The translations under genes were made by a program, and so were the position numbers. The notes beneath the pieces are model-generated. The model was not told where the DNA came from. It searched no databases and saw only the letters and a program-made list of their open reading frames with translations. A stretch of DNA of 19,019 nt from Acidimicrobiaceae bacterium (lineage in GTDB: Bacteria; Actinomycetota; Acidimicrobiia; Acidimicrobiales; Ilumatobacteraceae): positions 1 to 19,019 of the forward strand of contig CANGZK010000005.1 in assembly GCA_947458565.1 (NCBI GenBank), read 5' to 3'. This document shows, in pieces, positions 13,607-19,019 of this stretch (its first letter is position 1; every line of letters begins with the position of its first letter).

Positions 13607-14563
13607 TTAGGCGTAGCGCAGAAGCATCTGGGCAGCTGTTCGCTTACCCAAATCCCGCAACTCTGCGGGCTCTAGTACTTGCACACCGTCGCCTGCACGC
13701 AACAGCAATCTCGATAGCCAATGTTCGCTACCAACAGCCATCGTCACGAGCGTGCTGCCATCTGCGTTGACTTGGCGTGACATATACGGGTACGACTCAA
13801 CAACCCATCTGGCAGAGGGTTCGACTCTGAGCGTGACATGCAGATCCGAGTTATCAAACCACGTAGAGCCGTCGGCCACTCTTTTCGTCGTCGCGTCTGG
13901 CTCAGAAAAGTTGCCAGTTGCATTCAGACTTTCAATTCGATCAATCCGAAACTCACGTAGCTCGCCCGATTTGTCATCGTCTGCGGATACGTACCAGTGT
14001 CCACCGCGCTCAAACACACTGCGCGGAATGATTGTGCGCTCGGACCGAGCAGCAGATGCTGGCGTAAAGTACGTGATCAACATATGCGCACCGGGTGCTA
14101 CCGCATTGCGTAATTCTTCAAGATATGCGACTGGTTTTAGATCGACTTCGACCACCCCATCATCGGATGGCAACAATGGGCGCAATTTTTTTAGCGCAGT
14201 GGCCAGTGGGCCATTTTTATTAGCGCCAGGCAGGCGCAGTGCCGCTTTGCCCATCACCGTTAAAGCAAATACCTCCGCTGAATTCAGTTGCAACGGTCGA
14301 GAAAACATCAATGGAACTTCGGCGACTACTTCGTCTTCGTCCACAAACACATCAATGAGCGCGTCGGGAGAATACGGCGGCACGCCACATACCGAGGCCA
14401 TCATGATGTCATCCACTAGTTCGGCTTCCGTCAACTTAAATTGTTTTGCCATATCCGACAATTTGACTCGTTTGCGTTCCACAAGCCACGGCAGCATGAC
14501 CATGAGTCCGGCCACGCGCTCGGCAGCCCCACGTGGGCCACGGCGAGATCGACGAAGCGCCAT
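13607..14563 (-). CDS. pafC: WYL-domain transcriptional regulator, PafC-like
   Basis: Second of a tandem pair. In mycobacteria PafB and PafC form a heterodimer that activates the LexA/RecA-independent DNA-damage response. From the ATG at 14563 it has 318 residues. It starts with a basic segment (ALRRSRRGPRG), then a helix-turn-helix-like part (about 13-60, ERVAGLMVMLPWLVERKRV), a linker, the WYL domain (about 145-215) with GGHWYVSADD (W190-Y191-V192) and REFRIDRIESL, and a C-terminal WCX-type extension. The start is chosen because the ATG overlaps the pafB stop as TAATG; the frame runs to 14689 but only as an overlap with pafB. Confidence 0.87.
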   Translation of the reverse strand: MALRRSRRGPRGAAERVAGLMVMLPWLVERKRVKLSDMAKQFKLTEAELVDDIMMASVCGVPPYSPDALIDVFVDEDEVVAEVPLMFSRPLQLNSAEVFALTVMGKAALRLPGANKNGPLATALKKLRPLLPSDDGVVEVDLKPVAYLEELRNAVAPGAHMLITYFTPASAARSERTIIPRSVFERGGHWYVSADDDKSGELREFRIDRIESLNATGNFSEPDATTKRVADGSTWFDNSDLHVTLRVEPSARWVVESYPYMSRQVNADGSTLVTMAVGSEHWLSRLLLRAGDGVQVLEPAELRDLGKRTAAQMLLRYA

Positions 14564-15513
14564 TAGTTGCCCACTGCAATCTTCTTGAGGTGACTCATTA
14601 TTTGTTCTCTCACGCGCGGTGGCCCCAGTACTTCGGCTCGATCCACCATTGCAAACAACCAGACACGAAATGCACTCATGTTTGCGCACGGGATCGCGAA
14701 CTCGATTGCTCCATCACTTCGTTCACGCAGTACAGCGCCATCACCAAATTCTGCTTTCACACGTTGAGCAAGTGCGACATCCACCAAGACTTTTGCAATT
14801 GCATCATCACCATCACCCTCGGCCAGCAATTCCAACTCTGTCGGCACAGCCTTTGCTAAATCGAATCCTTCTGGTCGGCTAAATGATTGTGCATCGCCGT
14901 TAGTAATTTCGCCCTCAATCCGATCAACTCGAAACACTCGCTGAGCATTGCGTAGGTGATCAAAACCAACGATGTACCAAAAACCACCGCGCGACAAGAG
15001 CCCATACGGGTCTACTTGACGCTGTTGGCCCTTATACAAAAACTTAAGTGTGCGATGTTCAATCACTCCTGCAGCGAGAGCCGGCAATTGCTCGTCATCC
15101 ATCTGAATATTGACGCTCGTCGAAGGTCGATCGAGCGCTCGCTCGCCACCCAGCTTCCACAGTGCTTCATCTCCGTGGCTTGCGCCGATACGAACCGTGG
15201 CTATCGCCATCTGCAGTGCCGAACGCTCAGCTTCATTGAGCCCAAGATCACCAATTTCAAACTGCCGACGATCAACCGTGTACGCACCTTCTCCGGCCTT
15301 ATCGCCGCCCAGGGTGATCATGTCCATCGGGATTCCGAGTGCACGCAACTCGGCCTTGTCGCGTTCAAATGCCGCACGCGCAGCCGAGTCTTTTTCTGGG
15401 TATTGGTTGACAAGCTCCTGGCGAATTTGTTTCAACGTGAGAGGTTGGGTTCGCTGAACAAGCAGGGCCAGCAAATTGATCATGCGCTCGGGTTGCGATG
15501 TCTTTGCGGCCAT
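14563..15513 (-). CDS. pafB: WYL-domain transcriptional regulator, PafB-like
   Basis: First of the WYL pair, 316 residues from the ATG at 15513. The N-terminal winged-helix part (about 8-80) includes ERMINLLALLVQRTQPLTLKQI and AAFERDKAELRALGIP, typical of PafB, which recognises DNA. The WYL domain (about 145-205) includes HRTLKFLYKG, VDPYGLLSRGGFWYIVGFD (W179-Y180-I181) and QRVFRVDRIEG. The C-terminal extension ends SHLKKIAVGN. The upstream pgi gene ends 19 bp before it, so a pgi-pafB-pafC transcript is likely. In mycobacteria pafBC follows pafA near the proteasome genes; here no proteasome gene is nearby. The assignment as PafB rather than another WYL regulator rests on the tandem, coupled arrangement. 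Confidence 0.87.
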   Translation of the reverse strand: MAAKTSQPERMINLLALLVQRTQPLTLKQIRQELVNQYPEKDSAARAAFERDKAELRALGIPMDMITLGGDKAGEGAYTVDRRQFEIGDLGLNEAERSALQMAIATVRIGASHGDEALWKLGGERALDRPSTSVNIQMDDEQLPALAAGVIEHRTLKFLYKGQQRQVDPYGLLSRGGFWYIVGFDHLRNAQRVFRVDRIEGEITNGDAQSFSRPEGFDLAKAVPTELELLAEGDGDDAIAKVLVDVALAQRVKAEFGDGAVLRERSDGAIEFAIPCANMSAFRVWLFAMVDRAEVLGPPRVREQIMSHLKKIAVGN

Positions 15514-15532
15514 GACCGCAACATTAGAGGTT

Positions 15533-17119
15533 TTATTGGTGTTTGAGATACCACTGCAATAATTGCGAAGTCGAGGCGTCTTGATCGCTACTTGGAACGC
15601 CTTGCGCAATTTGCTCAGAAATATTTTGTGCCAATTTTTTGCCTAATTCAACGCCCCACTGATCAAAACTATTTATACCCCACACACAACCCTGCACAAA
15701 CACACTGTGCTCGTAGAGGGCAATAAGGGCACCCAAAGTTTGTGCCGATAATTCGCTTGCCATCAAAACAGTCGATGCGCGATTGCCAGGCATGACTCGC
15801 TGAGGCTCTGTTGATTCTGCACCAAATGCAAGCGCCTGTGCCTGCGCAAACATGTTGGCCATTAACGAGTCATGTGCATCACCGTGTACTGCTGGCGTTC
15901 TTGCAAAACCAATCAAGTCCACCGGCACCACAGAAGTTCCTTGGTGCAACATCTGCATAAATGCGTGTTGTGAATTAGTGCCGATGCTTCCCCATACAAC
16001 GGGTGAAGTTTGTGTTGCGACAACGACATTGTCGCTGCCTACCTGTTTGCCATTGCTCTCCATAATCAGTTGCTGTAGATATGGAGCGAACAAGCGCATT
16101 GCCGTTGCATAAGGAACTACTGCCTGCGTTTCACGACCCAAAATTGATCGGTTCCAGACACTGATGAGACCCATCATCACGGGAATGTTTGTAGCCAACG
16201 GTGCTTCGACAAAGTGTTTATCGACAGCGCACATCCCACCTAAAAAATCATCAAACACGTCAGAACCAAAAGCAACAACGTTCGCCAAGTTGACAGCAGA
16301 TGAAACTGAATACCTACCACCAACCCATGGCCAAATATTGAATGAGTGCGCAAATGCAATGCCCGCGGAAGTGGCGCGTTGTGGCTCTACCGACACGACT
16401 ACGCAATGTTGCGCTACTCCCGTGTCTCCTACCGAACCAGCAAGCCATCGCTGAATGATTCGACTATTCGAGAGCGTCTCAGTAGTCGAAAAAGTCTTTG
16501 AGCACATCACGATCAATGTGCACTGTGCATCGTGCCCTTCAAGTACTTTTTCTACTTCAACTGGATCGACGTTTGAAACAAACGAGCAATGCAACGAAGG
16601 CGTAAGAGTTTGCGAGAGTGCGTCCCACACCAGTGCCGGGCCAAGATCACTTCCCCCAATACCAACATTGATGATGTGAGTGAATGGTTTTCCGGTTGCT
16701 CCAACTATTTTCCCGTTGCGAACACCATTGGCGAAATCGGCCATCGATTGCCGCACTTGTTGTACTTCTTTCACTACGTCTATTCCATCAACAACAATTT
16801 TTTGTGTGCTCGGAGCACGCAGTGCCACATGCAATGCGGGCTGAGCTTCCGACGAGTTAACTGGATCTCCGGCAAACATCGCATCCCTGCGGCTCGGCAC
16901 TGACGCTTCTTGGGCTAACTCAAGCAAAGCACTCACAATTTCTGGGGTGATGTTCTGCTTCGAAAAATCGGCGATTATCGATCCGCTGCCAAGGTTGAGA
17001 TGAAGCGTGTTTCGTGTGGCTCGTTGGTCATCGGCCGCAAACAACCCACTCAGGGTCGATTGTGGGGCCTCTTTGCCAAGAGCAACAAGCTTCTTCCACG
17101 AAGATGTGGTGGTGATCAC
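15533..17119 (-). CDS. pgi: Glucose-6-phosphate isomerase
   Basis: Interconverts glucose-6-phosphate and fructose-6-phosphate in glycolysis and gluconeogenesis. The 528-residue protein is slightly shorter than the roughly 550 of E. coli Pgi but complete. Both family signatures are present: WPWVGGRYSVSS (R269) and GINSFDQWGVELGK (K494). The catalytic acid/base residues appear in MESNGKQV (E354) and TNSQHAFMQ (H385), and NVGIGGSDLGP forms the phosphate-binding region with SKTFSTTET. The start is a GTG at 17119 without a clear ribosome binding site; the divergent rarD-like gene begins 53 bp away. Confidence 0.96.
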   Translation of the reverse strand: MITTTSSWKKLVALGKEAPQSTLSGLFAADDQRATRNTLHLNLGSGSIIADFSKQNITPEIVSALLELAQEASVPSRRDAMFAGDPVNSSEAQPALHVALRAPSTQKIVVDGIDVVKEVQQVRQSMADFANGVRNGKIVGATGKPFTHIINVGIGGSDLGPALVWDALSQTLTPSLHCSFVSNVDPVEVEKVLEGHDAQCTLIVMCSKTFSTTETLSNSRIIQRWLAGSVGDTGVAQHCVVVSVEPQRATSAGIAFAHSFNIWPWVGGRYSVSSAVNLANVVAFGSDVFDDFLGGMCAVDKHFVEAPLATNIPVMMGLISVWNRSILGRETQAVVPYATAMRLFAPYLQQLIMESNGKQVGSDNVVVATQTSPVVWGSIGTNSQHAFMQMLHQGTSVVPVDLIGFARTPAVHGDAHDSLMANMFAQAQALAFGAESTEPQRVMPGNRASTVLMASELSAQTLGALIALYEHSVFVQGCVWGINSFDQWGVELGKKLAQNISEQIAQGVPSSDQDASTSQLLQWYLKHQ

Positions 17120-17172
17120 TGTGAACAGGTTATCTCGCCCTCACGAGTAGCGTCTTGCACCGTGATTACGTT

Positions 17173-18114
17173 ATGACACCAAACGCCGCGGCAACGCAAC
17201 ATGATGCGTCACGGCGCTTGCTCCAATCGGGAATCACCTTCGGTTTGGGTGCTTATTTCATCTGGGGTCTTGTCACCATTTTTTGGAAGCACCTCAAGGG
17301 TTTCGATTCGTTTGAGCTCATCGGTTGGCGCATCACCACATCGGCAATCATGCTCGTTGGATACATGGCGGTTACAAAAAGATTAAAACCACTTCTTGCA
17401 ACAATGCGCGATCCACAGATTTTGATGCGCCTCATATTGGCCAGCATTTTGCTCACCATCAACTGGACAACCTATGTTTGGGCAGTTGTTAACGGCCACG
17501 TCATTGAAACTGCACTGGGATATTTCATTGCCCCATTAGGCGCGATGGTGCTCGGCGTGTTTGTTCTGCACGAAAAGCTTCGCAGACCACAAATTATTGC
17601 TGTCTGTTTCGCTCTCTGTGGCGTGGCAATACTCACGGTTGGATACGGCAGAGTGCCATGGATAGCGCTCACCATTGCATCTTCATGGACTTTTTATGGC
17701 TACCTCAAAAAACAAGTGCAACTCCCACCACTCGAGAGCTTGACCGGGGAAGTTATCGTCGCGTGTATTCCGGCTCTCATCTATGTCGCGGTGTGCTGGA
17801 ACCACACCAACAGTGTCTCCAATACTGCTTCATCAATGCAATGGCTACTCATTGCGCTCACCGGACTCATCACCACTGTTCCACTGCTGTTGTTTGCGGC
17901 ATCTTCTCAACGCATTCCGCTCACACTCATTGGCCCAATGCAGTACATCGTTCCAACAATCAACTTCCTGCTTGGTTGGCTGCTCTACAGCGAAGTAATC
18001 ACGACAACCAAGGTTGCTGGTTTTGCACTGATTTGGATCTGTTTGGCGATCGTGTTACTCGACTTGTTTATTTGGCAGCAACGTGCTGTGCAGTCCCAGC
18101 AACAATCCGCTTAA
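17173..18114 (+). CDS. rarD: RarD-type EamA/DMT superfamily transporter
   Basis: An integral membrane protein of the drug/metabolite transporter superfamily with about ten hydrophobic segments. RarD hallmarks are FGLGAYFIWGLVTIFWKHL in helix 1, NWTTYVWAVVNGHVIETALG with GYFIAPLGAMVLG (helices 4-5), and GLITTVPLLLFAASSQRIPL followed by GPMQYIVPT in the second half. E. coli RarD was named for chloramphenicol sensitivity but its substrate is not settled, so no substrate is claimed. The ATG at 17173 gives 313 residues; a TTG at 17155 is possible but unlikely. The last 47 bp overlap the convergent tetR-like gene. Confidence 0.9.
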   Translation: MTPNAAATQHDASRRLLQSGITFGLGAYFIWGLVTIFWKHLKGFDSFELIGWRITTSAIMLVGYMAVTKRLKPLLATMRDPQILMRLILASILLTINWTTYVWAVVNGHVIETALGYFIAPLGAMVLGVFVLHEKLRRPQIIAVCFALCGVAILTVGYGRVPWIALTIASSWTFYGYLKKQVQLPPLESLTGEVIVACIPALIYVAVCWNHTNSVSNTASSMQWLLIALTGLITTVPLLLFAASSQRIPLTLIGPMQYIVPTINFLLGWLLYSEVITTTKVAGFALIWICLAIVLLDLFIWQQRAVQSQQQSA

Positions 18115-18703
18115 GACCTTCAATCACATCTAGCCCGCGCTGCTGATCGTTGACGACTGTGGCAAACCTTGACAGACCTGTGAGCACAACGTTGATGAGG
18201 TCTTGCAAAACCTGAGCATTTATTCCTGGAACAATTTCTCCGCGCTCAACTGCATCAGCACACATTTTGGACAAAAACTGCCCAAGTCCAACGCGGAGCG
18301 GCGCAATTGCTTTCGACAACTCAGGGTGACGCTGAGATTCGGATGCGACCCCAACAACGAAACTTGCCAAGGATGGATCTTTGGCGCTCATCTGCGCAAT
18401 TGAATCCAAGATTGCTGAGAATTTATCGGTGAAGGTCTCATGTTCGGCCGCTGCTTTTTCAAACGTGCTCTGAACGACCTCTTGCATTTCGGCGTATGCC
18501 GCAACATACATATCCAGTTTTGATGGAAAGTAGTGATAGATCGCGCCGGTTGTTATTCCGGCTGCTTCGGCAAGTGCGCGATTGGTCGTTGCATCGTAAC
18601 CAACATCAGCAAATGAGCGACGGGCTTCTGTAACCAAAAGCTTTCGGGTCTCTCCGGCATCTGTGTCGCACGGCCGACCCAGCTTCTTCGCCAAAACTTT
18701 CAT
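18068..18703 (-). CDS. TetR/AcrR-family transcriptional regulator
   Basis: A 211-residue one-component regulator. The N-terminal helix-turn-helix is clear: TRKLLVTEARRSFADVGYDA followed by TTNRALAEAAGITTGAIYHYFPSK (about 40-62), with the family-typical YHYF. The C-terminal helical part (70-211) is the ligand-binding and dimer domain; its ligand cannot be read from sequence. It follows the partial alpha/beta hydrolase gene by 28 bp on the same strand, so it may be cotranscribed with and control that gene. Its 3' end overlaps the rarD-like gene by 47 bp tail to tail. No ribosome binding site is evident before the ATG. Confidence 0.92.
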   Translation of the reverse strand: MKVLAKKLGRPCDTDAGETRKLLVTEARRSFADVGYDATTNRALAEAAGITTGAIYHYFPSKLDMYVAAYAEMQEVVQSTFEKAAAEHETFTDKFSAILDSIAQMSAKDPSLASFVVGVASESQRHPELSKAIAPLRVGLGQFLSKMCADAVERGEIVPGINAQVLQDLINVVLTGLSRFATVVNDQQRGLDVIEGLKRIVAGTAQHVAAK

Positions 18704-18731
18704 GTAATCAGGCTAATTCGTTGGACTGGGG

Positions 18732-19019
18732 CTAGACGAAGCGGCGCAAATGCGCTGCCAGCTCAATCGGGCGATCGCCCTGAACGCTGTGCCCTGCTCC
18801 ATCTACAACAACAATCTCGGCACTTGGGTAGTGCTTTTTCATGCCTTCAATGTCCTCATCGTCAACAACCGGAGATGCTCCACCACGCACAACCAAGAGC
18901 GGACATTGCAAACGAGCAACAGCATCCCACAATGCCGAGCGTGGTGGTTCATTCTCAAGATTTGTTTTCTCTGAATTGATTTGGCCACGTCGGTCGTAAC
19001 GCCACTCCCAACTTCCGTC
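18732..19019 (-). CDS. Alpha/beta-fold hydrolase, C-terminal part (5' end outside window)
   Basis: The frame is open from the last base of the window, giving 95 residues of the C-terminal half. It starts DGSWEWRYDRRGQI, a cap-domain end typical of alpha/beta hydrolases, followed by LQCPLLVVRGGASPVVDDEDI, the strand before the acid of the triad (Asp after SPVV). DGAGHSVQGDRP then carries the catalytic His, and the last helix is ELAAHLRRFV. The nucleophile elbow lies outside the window. It resembles the haloalkane-dehalogenase/lactonase-like group of small-molecule hydrolases, but the substrate cannot be inferred. A TTG at 18932 is not a real start, because conserved family sequence continues upstream. 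It is followed by the tetR-like gene on the same strand. Confidence 0.88.
   Translation of the reverse strand, partial: DGSWEWRYDRRGQINSEKTNLENEPPRSALWDAVARLQCPLLVVRGGASPVVDDEDIEGMKKHYPSAEIVVVDGAGHSVQGDRPIELAAHLRRFV

Noticed and set aside
1..19019. CRISPR array, insertion sequence, prophage or defence island
   Set aside because: No spaced direct repeats, transposase, integrase, terminal inverted repeats or nuclease/toxin cassettes were seen; PIN-PhoH is a broadly conserved standalone protein.

Overview
The window reads as an ordinary, gene-dense chromosomal segment of an actinobacterium (Actinomycetota). The lineage markers are a WhiB-type [4Fe-4S] protein, a tandem pair of WYL regulators of the PafB/PafC type, a GlfT2-like galactofuranosyltransferase beside UDP-galactopyranose mutase, an F420-pathway guanylyltransferase (CofC/FbiD type), a PIN-PhoH protein and a MoeZ-like rhodanese/E1 protein. 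Base composition looks close to balanced rather than GC-rich. By inference this points to an aquatic Acidimicrobiia-like organism (Ilumatobacteraceae-type) rather than a streptomycete or mycobacterium. I see no phage, transposase, integrase, CRISPR array, rRNA or tRNA.

Layout. (1) 1-598, + strand: the 3' part of an SGNH-type hydrolase fused to two peptidoglycan-binding repeats. (2) 576-4714, - strand: a three-gene operon, rhodanese-E1 (moeZ-like), glf, glfT2; the last two make and use UDP-galactofuranose for a cell-envelope glycan. (3) 4800-5429, + strand: an unrecognised 200-residue protein, possibly winged-helix, whose end overlaps the next operon tail to tail. (4) 5329-9384, - strand: a four-gene operon, gpsA, a 435-residue unknown, selD, rnhB, in which each gene's stop overlaps the next start (TAATG, ATGA, GTGA). 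(5) 9443-10075, + strand: cofC for F420, ended by a very strong hairpin. (6) 10151-10594, - strand: HU, followed in the same frame by a 44-residue Lys/Ala/Pro repeat protein; together they look like a mycobacterial HupB cut in two. (7) 10595-11237: a long AT-rich intergenic stretch with phased A-tracts and a 14-bp palindrome. (8) 11238-13603, + strand: PIN-PhoH, WhiB (with a good promoter) and a limonene-epoxide-hydrolase-fold enzyme. (9) 13607-17119, - strand: pgi, pafB, pafC. (10) 17173-18114, + strand: a RarD-type EamA transporter. (11) 18068-19019, - strand: the 3' part of an alpha/beta hydrolase followed by a TetR regulator.

Most of this is housekeeping. The least ordinary thing is the split HupB-like arrangement: a tail-less HU and a separate basic repeat peptide, in one frame, separated only by one TAA and seven sense codons, with a fresh ribosome binding site. 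Next in interest are the 435-residue unknown locked between gpsA and selD, and the 101-bp convergent overlap in which the 3' end of rnhB is antisense to the unknown + strand gene. I did not find a convincing new defence, secretion or mobile system.
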